From Aliirhizobium smilacinae (lineage in GTDB: Bacteria > Pseudomonadota > Alphaproteobacteria > Rhizobiales > Rhizobiaceae): a stretch of 64,000 bases of DNA. A program made the translations under genes and the position numbers. The notes under the pieces are model-generated. The model was not told the DNA's origin. It was given only the letters and a program-made list of their open reading frames with translations, and ran no database searches. Location of the stretch: assembly GCF_006335145.1 (NCBI RefSeq), contig NZ_VDMN01000007.1, positions 248,001 to 312,000 of the forward strand. Direction: 5' to 3'. Below are positions 45,006 to 53,023 of this stretch, piece after piece; within the stretch, counting starts at the first letter, position 1, and the number at the start of each line of letters is the position of its first letter.

Positions 45006-45560
45006 TTACCGCCTGCGATGGCGCCGATCTGCCCGCGATTGCGACTGGTTTGCAGGTGTAGATGTCGCCTCGGCCACCACCTCAGCCTCTGGTTCAAGGG
45101 CAGTTTCCTCAATCGTGGAGAGTTCCGGTTCTGCGGCATCAACCTCCTCAACCGGTATTTCGGCAGCTTTTGTCACCGTAACTTCCGGCGCGGCTAATGG
45201 CTCACTCACCGGTTCATCCTCGACAGGCAGCGGAATTTCTGCCGCAGCAACTGCTGCGGCAGGTTGCTCCACACCAACCGTCTCCCTGCTGTCCACGATC
45301 TTTGCCAGGTCGTTGGCAGGGCGCGCGATGACACGGGTTGAAACGACCCGCCCGACGCGTCCCGCTTCTGCCGCGGCTGCGGAAACCGCAGCCGTGACGG
45401 CCCCCACATCACCGCGGAACTTGATAACCGTCATGCCGTCACCATTGGCGAGTTCGTAACCGACCAGAATGACATTGGCGGATTTCACCCCCGCATCGGC
45501 GGCTGCGATTGCAGCAGTCAGTCCGATGGTCTCGATCAATCCAAGGCTTTCCTGCGACAT
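45006..45560 (-). CDS. BMC-S shell protein with long acidic C-terminal extension
   Basis: A 184-residue protein. Residues 1-88 form a BMC domain (LGLIETIGLTAAIAAADAGVKSANV, VIKFRGDVGAVTAAV). Residues ~98-170 are rich in Glu, Ala, Pro and Val with no fold evident, and the end is basic (SRADRRHRRR). PduK and EutK also carry extensions, but this acidic one with an arginine tail is different. It may bind lumen enzymes or nucleic acid. It follows the BMC-T gene by 18 bases. Confidence 0.92.
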   Translation of the reverse strand: MSQESLGLIETIGLTAAIAAADAGVKSANVILVGYELANGDGMTVIKFRGDVGAVTAAVSAAAAEAGRVGRVVSTRVIARPANDLAKIVDSRETVGVEQPAAAVAAAEIPLPVEDEPVSEPLAAPEVTVTKAAEIPVEEVDAAEPELSTIEETALEPEAEVVAEATSTPANQSQSRADRRHRRR

Positions 45561-45578
45561 GACAGTCTCCTTTCAGGG

Positions 45579-46400
45579 TCAGATATACGGCTTGGTCGAG
45601 GAGGCCACCGTGGCGGGGTCAAGCGTCCCGAGCACCTGCTTGCCGACATCGCGAGCAGCACGGATGGCCTGACGAACGGCACCGGAATCGCCACTGAACA
45701 TGAAGATCGCTTCGTTCGAGTAGCTCGTGCCGCCATTGCCCGGCGAGGCAAAACCGACCGGGGTAACCGTTGCGGCCTTTGCAGCAGTATCCGCCAGCAG
45801 CACGCCGATCGCGGCGGGAGAGCCGACCGTAATGCCGAAAGCCTGGCCGATCGGCGCGCCGAAAGCTTTGTTCAGCGCGTAGCTGGCCCGGGCGGTATAC
45901 TGGAATTCCAGATGACCGGCTGGCGTGCCATAGACATCACCGAAAGTGCGGTCGAGCTCGGACAGCGTCACTTCAACGGCACGGCGGGCGTCGGAAACGT
46001 CCTCTGCACCGAAGACGATCAAGCTGCCGTGGCCACCGCCGCCTTCCGTGTCGCGCGGCAGTTCGATCAGCAGCACTTCACTGTTTGTAGCCTTCACCGC
46101 TTCGTCTGCGGCAAAGATATGCGGACCTGCACCGGTGCGTGCGCCGACGATGCCGATCGACCGGTACTTCTTGTCGATCTTCATCTGCTCGTGCAGCAGC
46201 GGGTCCACGTTGGCGATCACCAGACCGACGGTATGTCCGATGGCAGTGCCGACGAATTCGGTGAGATTACAGGCCTTCGGTGCCGCGGTGCGGACAGGCT
46301 TCTCAGCGGGAGAGGCGGCGACCGGGGCCGGGAAGCTTTCGCTCCCACCCATCTTCCGGATCACCTCGTCCATGAGTTTTTCGACAAGAGCATCCTGCAT
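45579..46400 (-). CDS. PduB-like trimeric shell protein (BMC-T)
   Basis: A 273-residue tandem-BMC protein. The two domains cover ~residues 45-150 (GTAIGHTVGLVIANVD) and ~155-260 (GQAFGITVGSPAAIGVLLADTAAKAA; ending FMFSGDSGAVRQAIRAARDVG). Residues 1-19 (MQDALVEKLMDEVIRKMGG) form an amphipathic helix joined by an Ala/Pro linker. In PduB the N-terminal part ties the enzyme core to the shell. It lies 29 bases after the BMC-S gene. Confidence 0.93.
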   Translation of the reverse strand: MQDALVEKLMDEVIRKMGGSESFPAPVAASPAEKPVRTAAPKACNLTEFVGTAIGHTVGLVIANVDPLLHEQMKIDKKYRSIGIVGARTGAGPHIFAADEAVKATNSEVLLIELPRDTEGGGGHGSLIVFGAEDVSDARRAVEVTLSELDRTFGDVYGTPAGHLEFQYTARASYALNKAFGAPIGQAFGITVGSPAAIGVLLADTAAKAATVTPVGFASPGNGGTSYSNEAIFMFSGDSGAVRQAIRAARDVGKQVLGTLDPATVASSTKPYI

Positions 46401-46429
46401 TGTCGATCCTCCTTCTTGCGTTCAGGGGT

Positions 46430-46714
46430 TCAGGCTACCTTGTGTTCCGGCAGAACCTTTTCGACTTCCATGTGAGGACGTGGGATCACATGGACGGACA
46501 CAACCGTGCCGACCTTTTCGGCAGCGACGGCGCCGGCATCGGTAGCGGCCTTCACCGCACCGACGTCTCCACGGACCATGACGGTGACTAGGCCCGAGCC
46601 GATCTTTTCGTAACCAACCAGGGCGACGTTTGCCGACTTGACCATGGCATCGGCGGCTTCGATGGCGGCCACCAGACCTTTGGTTTCGACCATTCCGAGA
46701 GCTTCCTGTTGCAT
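46430..46714 (-). CDS. Major hexameric shell protein BMC-S (PduA/PduJ-like)
   Basis: A 94-residue canonical BMC-S protein starting MQQEALGMVETKGLVAAIEA and ending HMEVEKVLPEHK, nearly the pattern of Salmonella PduA/PduJ. KIGSGLVTVMVRGDVGAV includes the pore-lining loop. It tiles the flat faces and provides the pore for diol entry. Close likeness to PduA supports a propanediol-type cargo. Confidence 0.96.
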   Translation of the reverse strand: MQQEALGMVETKGLVAAIEAADAMVKSANVALVGYEKIGSGLVTVMVRGDVGAVKAATDAGAVAAEKVGTVVSVHVIPRPHMEVEKVLPEHKVA

Positions 46715-46804
46715 GACTTAACTCCTTAGCGTTTCGGTGTTCAGACGTTGATGTGATGACCGTTTATCGCGGGTTGGACTATCGTCGGCCCCCTCCCTCC
46801 CGGC

Positions 46805-47944
46805 CTAGCCCCCGGCCCGGCCGAGGAGCATTGAGAGCTCCGCGAGCGTAGGCTTGCGTGGGTTTCCTGCAGTGCAGGCGTCCGCAAGCGCGGCCGCTGC
46901 CATATCGGGCATTGCCCGACGATATTCCTCGGCATCCATGCCGAAGCCACGAAGCGTGGACGGGATAGAGAACCGCATATTCAGCGCCTGGATCGCTCGG
47001 ATCAGCGCGATGACGCCGGCCCGCACGCTCGGCACATCGAGCCCTATGCGGCTGGCAATGCGCGCATAACGACCGGCAGTTTCCCAGCAACCCGGTGCAT
47101 CGTCCTCAAGCCCCGCGTTCCAGGCTATGACATGCGGCAGAAGCACTGCATTGATACGGCCGTGAACAAGATGCATCCGCCCGCCGATGGCATGGGCGAG
47201 ACCATGGCTCACCCCGAGCCCCGCTTCGCTGAAGGCAAGACCGGCGAGGCAGGAAGACTGGTGCATCGCATCGCGTGCCTCCATATCGTTGCCGTCGTAA
47301 TAAGCGCGCGGCAGGTGGGCGAAAGCGAGTTCGAGCGATTTCTCGGCAAAGGCGTCGGTGAAATGTGACGCGCCCTGCGCCACCACGGCCTCAAGTGCAT
47401 GAGTGATGACATCCATGCCCGTGTCCGCAGTTACCTTCGGCGGTGCCGTGCGGACGAATTCAGGATCGAGGATCGCCACATCCGGCACCATCTCCTTTGC
47501 GATCAGCGGAAACTTCAGTCCGTTTGCAGGGTCTGAGATGATGGCGAACGAGGTCACTTCCGACCCCGTACCGCTGGTCGTCGGAATGGCGACGAATTTT
47601 ATGGTTTGCGCCGTATCCGTTGCCCGGACGACCGACAGGATGGCCTTGGCCGCATCGATCGGCGACCCGCCACCGAGTGCCAGAAGCACCTGCGGACGGA
47701 ATTCGGCAAAGATACCTGCCCCCTTGGTGACCGTCGCAATCGGCGGTTCGGGAATGGCTTCGTCGAAAACCTTGACCTCGCAGCCATCGAGATAACCAAG
47801 CACCCGATCGAGCGGACCGGACTTTGCCATGAACGCATCGGTAACGATCCCGACCCGCTGCCCGCGATAGGCATGCAGCCGATCAAGCAACCCTTCGCCA
47901 AACACGATCTCGGTTCGGGGGGAGAAGCTCTTGTAGGAAGGCAT
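46805..47944 (-). CDS. Iron-containing alcohol dehydrogenase (PduQ-like)
   Basis: A 379-residue group III alcohol dehydrogenase with cofactor motif LLALGGGSPIDAAKA (~residues 90-105) and the family signature GLGVSHGLAHAIGGRMHLVHG, which holds metal-binding histidines. It reduces propionaldehyde to 1-propanol and regenerates NAD+ for the aldehyde dehydrogenase. No clear targeting helix is seen. A 90-base gap precedes the next shell gene; a 122-base gap with two hairpins follows the dehydratase. Confidence 0.92.
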   Translation of the reverse strand: MPSYKSFSPRTEIVFGEGLLDRLHAYRGQRVGIVTDAFMAKSGPLDRVLGYLDGCEVKVFDEAIPEPPIATVTKGAGIFAEFRPQVLLALGGGSPIDAAKAILSVVRATDTAQTIKFVAIPTTSGTGSEVTSFAIISDPANGLKFPLIAKEMVPDVAILDPEFVRTAPPKVTADTGMDVITHALEAVVAQGASHFTDAFAEKSLELAFAHLPRAYYDGNDMEARDAMHQSSCLAGLAFSEAGLGVSHGLAHAIGGRMHLVHGRINAVLLPHVIAWNAGLEDDAPGCWETAGRYARIASRIGLDVPSVRAGVIALIRAIQALNMRFSIPSTLRGFGMDAEEYRRAMPDMAAAALADACTAGNPRKPTLAELSMLLGRAGG

Positions 47945-47991
47945 TTGTCACCTGTGGCAGTTCGAGTTTCGCGGTTTGTCTGGCTTGGAGA

Positions 47992-48052
47992 ACACGGGCG
48001 GGCTTCAACTCCGCCCGTGCTTTTTCCTGTACGGACCCCGCAAATCGCGGGG
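47992..48052. other. Two hairpins between dehydratase and alcohol dehydrogenase genes
   Basis: CACGGGCGG/CCGCCCGTG at 47993-48019 is followed by TTTTT on the + strand. CCCCGC/GCGGGG lies at 48036-48052. In the operon's leftward direction neither has a T tract. They may act as mRNA-processing or stabilising structures, giving more dehydratase mRNA than downstream mRNA. Confidence 0.55.
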
Positions 48053-48066
48053 CCGGGATTGCCGTG

Positions 48067-50607
48067 TCAGAAATGCTGTTCTGTACGGCTGATGATGTCG
48101 TCCTGCACTTCCTTGGCGAGCACGACGAACTGGGCAGAGTACCCGGCCACGCGAACCACGAGATCGCGATGTGCTTCAGGATCCTTCTGGGCAGCAAGCA
48201 GGGTTTCGCGGTCGATCACGTTGAACTGTACGTGCATGCCCTTTTGGTCGAAGTAGGAGCGGACTAGCGAGGCGAAGTTGCGCAACCCGTTGTCGCCGGC
48301 AAGCGCCGAGGGCAGGAACTTCTGATTGTACAGGGTACCGTTCGAGGCGATGAAGTGGTCGAGCTTGGCCACCGAGTTTGCCGCAGCCGTCGGTCCCAGA
48401 TGGTCCTTGCCCTGGCGTGGTGAGACACCGTCTGCAAGCGGAGCCTTGGCCGGACGACCGTCAGGCAATGCACCGACATCCTTGCCGAACAGCACGTTGG
48501 CCGAGACAGGATAGATACCGGCCTGGAACTGGCCGCCACGCGGATTCTTGTATTTCTCGACTTCGAGGCAATAGATCTGGGCGCATTTGCGAGCGATCAG
48601 ATCGACGTCGTCGATGTCGTTGCCAAAACTTTCGGCCGAGTCGAGAAGGCGGCGGATGCCGTCATATTTCGACGAACCGGCCGGAGCCGTGATCGTATCG
48701 GTCGAAAGCGTGCGATAGACCTCTTCCTTGAGGGCCGTCACATCCATCGATTTGTTGGACGAGAGCACCTTGCGGACGGCCTCGTAGATCTGGCCTTCCG
48801 TCAGTTCGCCGCCGCCGACCGCATTGGCCTTCTGGCCGATGGCAAGCCCAAAATTGGCGTCGAGCGCTTCCTTCAGTTCGGCCATGGAGAGCTTCTTTTC
48901 GTCGAAGACGAATTTCTTCATGGCGTAGACGGAGTCACCCGTGTCGGCGACGCCGAAGGCCTGCGGACCGGTGAAATTGTAGAGCGCTCCGCCTTCCTGC
49001 AGCGACTTGCCACGTCCCATGCAGTCTTCGACCATCGGTGACAGGAACGGCAGCGGCGCGCGTTCGCCATGAGCGATGTCGACGCAGTTGTCTGCTTCGG
49101 CCAGATATTTGACGAAGAAAGCCATCTGCTTGTTGAAGGCGTCGTAGAAGTCTTCGATCGACGTCCACCGCTTCGGATCACCGGTGACCGGGCCAAGCTG
49201 CGTGCTGCCGACCTTGCCGTCGTTCAGCGTGATTTCGAGAACCTTGGCGACATTGAAGAATGCAGCATCGTGCCAGCCTTCGGTCTTGTGGATCGCCTGC
49301 GGCTCGACGCAGCCGACAATGCCGTAGTCGCGGGCATCGGCCAGCGAGACACCGCGGTTTTGCAGCGACGGAATGATGACTTCGTCGTTATAGACGGCCG
49401 GAACGCCCAGACCGAGTCGGATGACTTCGGCTGCACGGTAGAGGAACTCGTCCGGCGTTCCCTGCCAGACACGGATGGAGAAGGACGGTGCCGGCAGACG
49501 GCAATGCACCGTTGCTTCCATGCACATGTAAGAGACGTCATTGGTCGCATCGCGGCCTTCCGGCGTCTGGCCACCGACGCAGAGATTCTGGAACACGGCA
49601 TAACCGGCAAAGGCCTGGGCCGAGACTTCGTCGCGGGTCTTGTTGACGTCGTTGAGCTTGATCCAGATGCAGTCAATCAGTTCCTGGGCGAACTCACGGC
49701 TGATCGACGTGTCGGCCTTCAGGAAGGGATACATGTACTGGTCGAAACGGCCGGGCGAGATCGAGTGGCCCGAGGATTCGATCTGCAGCATGCACTGGAT
49801 GAACCACATCGTCTGGCAGGCTTCCCAGAAGTTGGAAGCCGGATATTCAGGCACGAGGCGGCAATTCTTGGCGATCTGCTCCAGTTCGGCCCTGCGCGTC
49901 GGGTTGCTTTCGCGGCTGGCCAGTTCCTGAGCCTTTGCCGCATAACGATGGGCAAAGTCGATGGCGGCCTTATAGGAGATGATGACAGCGTTATAGAACT
50001 GCTGCTTCTTGATATAGGAAGGATCCATCTGGTCGAGCGCTTCGAGATGCCGGACCGCTTCTGCGATCACACCGCTGAAGCCGATATTGAGGATCTTGCC
50101 GTAATCGACGCAGACATGCCCGACGCCGCCATAGAAATAGTTGCCGACCGTGAAGACACCATTCGCGATGCAGTCCTTGGCCTTCTGCGACATGTAGGAT
50201 GAGGCGAGATCACTGGTTGTGCGTCCCGGCCAGTATTTGAAGGCCTCGCGCAGCTCGTCGGCCGTCTGCTTCGAAATTTCGAAGGGATCGGCAACGCGCG
50301 TTGCCATTGTCTCGAATTCCTTCTCGACCCAGTCGAAAGAGAATTCCGGGCAAATTTCGGTCGAGCGCGGGTTCTTGGTGATGGCACCGACGACCAGTTC
50401 GTCTTCGCGAATGGTCACCGGCAGCTCGTTGAAGATCTTCTCGACCACCTTGGCACGGCGAAGGATCGGCGACAGGCCTTCGGTTTCCTTATAGGCCTGG
50501 GTCGCCAGCACGGCGCGCTCGGACTCGACATGCGGGCGCGCGTCGATGATCTGTTTCTTCAACCGCAATATGCGGTCGGTCGGTTTGGAAAAGCCCTTCT
50601 CAATCAT
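48067..50607 (-). CDS. B12-independent glycyl-radical diol dehydratase (signature enzyme)
   Basis: An 846-residue glycyl-radical enzyme. Thiyl Cys433 and Glu435 lie in GIVGCVEPQ; radical Gly822 is in RVAGYSAQF, 24 residues before the end. Cys433 has the same number as in Clostridium butyricum glycerol dehydratase, and the C-terminal distance matches too. The protein is ~60 residues longer between these sites, as in propanediol dehydratases. It dehydrates 1,2-propanediol to propionaldehyde (or glycerol to 3-hydroxypropionaldehyde). CutC (choline) is less likely because the neighbours are Pdu-like. It is destroyed by oxygen when active. Confidence 0.92.
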   Translation of the reverse strand: MIEKGFSKPTDRILRLKKQIIDARPHVESERAVLATQAYKETEGLSPILRRAKVVEKIFNELPVTIREDELVVGAITKNPRSTEICPEFSFDWVEKEFETMATRVADPFEISKQTADELREAFKYWPGRTTSDLASSYMSQKAKDCIANGVFTVGNYFYGGVGHVCVDYGKILNIGFSGVIAEAVRHLEALDQMDPSYIKKQQFYNAVIISYKAAIDFAHRYAAKAQELASRESNPTRRAELEQIAKNCRLVPEYPASNFWEACQTMWFIQCMLQIESSGHSISPGRFDQYMYPFLKADTSISREFAQELIDCIWIKLNDVNKTRDEVSAQAFAGYAVFQNLCVGGQTPEGRDATNDVSYMCMEATVHCRLPAPSFSIRVWQGTPDEFLYRAAEVIRLGLGVPAVYNDEVIIPSLQNRGVSLADARDYGIVGCVEPQAIHKTEGWHDAAFFNVAKVLEITLNDGKVGSTQLGPVTGDPKRWTSIEDFYDAFNKQMAFFVKYLAEADNCVDIAHGERAPLPFLSPMVEDCMGRGKSLQEGGALYNFTGPQAFGVADTGDSVYAMKKFVFDEKKLSMAELKEALDANFGLAIGQKANAVGGGELTEGQIYEAVRKVLSSNKSMDVTALKEEVYRTLSTDTITAPAGSSKYDGIRRLLDSAESFGNDIDDVDLIARKCAQIYCLEVEKYKNPRGGQFQAGIYPVSANVLFGKDVGALPDGRPAKAPLADGVSPRQGKDHLGPTAAANSVAKLDHFIASNGTLYNQKFLPSALAGDNGLRNFASLVRSYFDQKGMHVQFNVIDRETLLAAQKDPEAHRDLVVRVAGYSAQFVVLAKEVQDDIISRTEQHF

Positions 50608-50670
50608 TACGTCCTCCAGGAGTGAATGTCGTTCCCACGGCCTCGGGCCAACGGGAGCGCGTCTTGCAGT

Positions 50671-51273
50671 TCAGGGTGTTGGGCAGTTCAGGATGGTGGG
50701 AGAAACCAGGCGTGTGAAATCGCGCATCAGTTTCGGATGCGCCGGCCATGCCGGCGCAGTCACAAGATTTACATCGGTCACGGTATCGTCCGCCGCCACC
50801 GAAACGAAGTTGCCGCCAGCCAACCGCACTTCCGGTTCGACGGCGGGATAAGCTGTCAGCTTGCGCCCGCGCACCACATCGGCAGCGGTCAGCAATTGCG
50901 GGCCATGGCAGATTGCAGCCACCGGCCGGTTCTCAGCCATGAAAGCCTTGATGATGTTCAAAACCTGCTTGTCGAGGCGCAGATATTCACAGGCGCGGCC
51001 ACCGGCGAGATAAAGGCCCGCATAGTTCTCCGGCTCCGCCAGCGCGAAATCCGCATTGATCCGGAACAGATGACCGGGCTTTTCCGAATAAGTCTGGTCG
51101 CCCTCGAAATCGTGGATCGCGGTCTTGATCATCTCGCCACGGCGCTTGCCGGGACAGACTGCATCGACCTGAAAACCGATCATCTGCAAGGCCTGAAACG
51201 GCACCATCGCTTCATAATCCTCGGTGAAATCACCGACGATCATCAGGATCCTGTTGTCGTTGAGCTTTGCCAT
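50671..51273 (-). CDS. DJ-1/PfpI-family protein, first gene of the microcompartment operon
   Basis: A 200-residue class I glutamine-amidotransferase-like protein. The nucleophile is in VAAICHGPQLL, the DJ-1/PfpI elbow, and ILMIVGDFTEDYEAMVPF is the family start. Relatives act as glyoxalases/deglycases or aldehyde-stress proteins, so removal of reactive aldehyde leaking from the compartment is plausible. ATG 51273 is used; GTG 51282 adds three residues. It lies 63 bases before the dehydratase gene. Confidence 0.87.
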   Translation of the reverse strand: MAKLNDNRILMIVGDFTEDYEAMVPFQALQMIGFQVDAVCPGKRRGEMIKTAIHDFEGDQTYSEKPGHLFRINADFALAEPENYAGLYLAGGRACEYLRLDKQVLNIIKAFMAENRPVAAICHGPQLLTAADVVRGRKLTAYPAVEPEVRLAGGNFVSVAADDTVTDVNLVTAPAWPAHPKLMRDFTRLVSPTILNCPTP

Positions 51274-51356
51274 GAATTTCACTGTCTGCCAGGGTCGTTC
51301 GTTGATCGTCCGGCCCGGCGCCTCCTGTTGAAAAGGTAGGCCCGCAGTACTTGGAG

Positions 51357-51399
51357 GGTCAACGAGACCGCCTTGACCAGCGCGGGTAAATAATTGACC
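51357..51399. promoter_or_regulatory. Candidate AraC-type operator of the microcompartment operon
   Basis: TTGACC occurs at 51373-51378 and again at 51394-51399, exactly 21 bases apart (two helical turns). An inverted copy GGTCAA lies at 51357-51362. The sites are 84-126 bases upstream of the first operon gene. Direct half-sites 21 bases apart suit an AraC-family dimer such as the regulator encoded at 35099. Binding is inferred. Confidence 0.45.
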
Positions 51400-51914
51400 T
51401 GACAGGGAAAATCGGAAAACACCTTAGAAATGAGGCGGTTCGGTTGATTGCCGGCGCATTTCGGCGAAAAGGACATGACAAGGGATCACCACATGCGGTG
51501 TTTTCTTGTCATTGAAGAAGGCAACCGGAACAGCGCCTAGGCTGTTCCGCCGGGTGAAAAAGCCTGCGACCAAAAGCGCAAGCCACTGATATCCATAAAA
51601 TTTTCTCGGAGCAGCCGGCATCACGATCCCTGCTGTCAAGAAACTACCCATCAAGGCCAAACCCGTTGCGTTGACCCTTTCGACGGCGTCTCGATAATCT
51701 TCGCCTTGATCGACATTCCTTAAAACATGGAGTTCGCAACACGCATTAGCGCTTGCGACGGCCGGGCCTTTGCGCGCCGCCAATGGGGACATGCGCGCGG
51801 AGAATACAGGAATGTGCGGTCGGGACATGAGGTGAGAGGTGTCCGCGAGATTTTGGACAGGTGAAGGCCGGAGCGGCGAGCGCCGATACCCCGGCATCCC
51901 AAGGAGGAAATGGA
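51400..51914. other. Region between the microcompartment operon and a divergent membrane-protein gene
   Basis: About 515 bases. It must carry the promoter for the rightward gene at 51915 and perhaps part of the operon promoter. A leftward open frame ending at 51424 encodes, from an ATG at 51651, 75 residues with one hydrophobic segment (WLALLVAGFF). No ribosome site is clear and no family is recognised, so it is not called as a gene. Confidence 0.4.
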
Positions 51915-52826
51915 ATGACAATGCTCGGTCTGCTCGTCGCTTTCGGCGGCGGGATATTCGGCGCCGCAATCGGCGCCTTGCCTGCTTTCGCCTTCGTCGG
52001 CATCCTGACGATGCTCGGCGTCGCCATCCAGCTTGCGGTTGCCCCCGCAGCCACGGATTTTTTCGGTATCTCTTTCGGCGTATTCGGCCCCCATGTGGGT
52101 GGCTTCGCCTCGGGTGTTGCCGCCGCAGCCTATGCCGCGAGCAAAGGCAAGCTTGATACCGGCCGCAATATCGTGACTGCCGGCATGGGTCTCAACAGCC
52201 CGGATGTGCTGCTCGTCGGCGGCGCCTTCGGCATCGTCGGTTATGTCATCTTCTGGCTGCTCACCATGGTGCCGAATTTTTCGCCCACGCTCGCCTGGAC
52301 CGACCTGCCCGGCATGACCGTCGTTATCTCGGCATTCATCGCCCGCTTCATCTGGGGCACCTGCGGCCTCTGCGGCAAGGCCGAACCCGGCCACAAGTTC
52401 TTCGCACCGACCGACGCCACCAAATGGCTGGTCTTCCAGAGTGGTGTCGGACAGCTGGTGATGATCGGCATCGGTGGCGGCCTGCTCGGCGGATGGCTTG
52501 GGCTTACATATGGCACGCCGGGCGCGCTTCTCGCCTTCGGCATCGCCGCGTCCAGCCTGTTGTTCCTGACTGTTGGCGTGCTGACACCGGTGACCCACCA
52601 CATCATGCTGCCGGCCGCCATCGTCGGGGCGTCCTCGGGCAGCATCCTGTGGGCAGCGATTGCAGGCCTCGCCTGCGCCTTCGTCGGGGAGTTCTTCGCC
52701 CGGCTGTTTCTCTGCCACGGCGATACGCATATCGACCCGCCCGCCTGCACAATCGCGTTGATGACGCTTGTCTTCAATGGCCTGACCTTCCTCGGCTTCT
52801 GGGCTCTGATCCCTTTGCCGGTATGA
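51915..52826 (+). CDS. Gly/Ala-rich polytopic membrane protein, possible transporter
   Basis: A 303-residue protein with about nine hydrophobic segments. Conserved-looking features are FGPHVGGFASGVAAAAYA, a cysteine-rich loop FIWGTCGLCGKAEPGHKFF (~residues 152-170), and PVTHHIMLPAAIVG. ATG 51915 has AAGGAGG at seven bases, excluding the earlier in-frame ATG. I do not recognise the family with certainty. It is divergent from the microcompartment operon and may share control, which would suit a diol or product transporter; this is position-based inference. It converges on uxaB. Confidence 0.72.
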   Translation: MTMLGLLVAFGGGIFGAAIGALPAFAFVGILTMLGVAIQLAVAPAATDFFGISFGVFGPHVGGFASGVAAAAYAASKGKLDTGRNIVTAGMGLNSPDVLLVGGAFGIVGYVIFWLLTMVPNFSPTLAWTDLPGMTVVISAFIARFIWGTCGLCGKAEPGHKFFAPTDATKWLVFQSGVGQLVMIGIGGGLLGGWLGLTYGTPGALLAFGIAASSLLFLTVGVLTPVTHHIMLPAAIVGASSGSILWAAIAGLACAFVGEFFARLFLCHGDTHIDPPACTIALMTLVFNGLTFLGFWALIPLPV

Positions 52827-52944
52827 AAAGGGCCATCCGGCCCCAGGCGGTGCGATAATCCCTCCCGATCGCGCCGCCACCATATGCCCCGGTGAAGCCG
52901 GTCAGGCTGTTTGAATCCGGCACGGCCTCCTGACTGCTTTCGAT

Positions 52945-52974
52945 AAAAAACGTGCCCCGATCGCTCGGGGCACG
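52945..52974 (-). terminator. Rho-independent terminator after the uxaB-type gene
   Basis: Perfect ten-base stem CGTGCCCCGA/TCGGGGCACG with TCGC loop, followed by TTTTTT in the leftward direction, 49 bases past the stop at 53024. It can also stop the converging transcript from 51915. Confidence 0.92.
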
Positions 52975-53023
52975 TCGATATTTCTTCACCCGAAGGTTTC
53001 CACCTTGCGGGCCTGGATAAGGC

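Noticed and set aside
48067..50607. Choline trimethylamine-lyase (CutC) or pyruvate formate-lyase identity
   Set aside because: There are no choline-specific neighbours. PFL has adjacent cysteines, while this protein has a single cysteine in GCVEP. The shell and sensor genes are propanediol-like.
51424..51651. Possible 75-residue leftward gene with one hydrophobic segment
   Set aside because: The ending looks protein-like, but no ribosome site or family was found and it lies in the regulatory region beside the microcompartment promoter.
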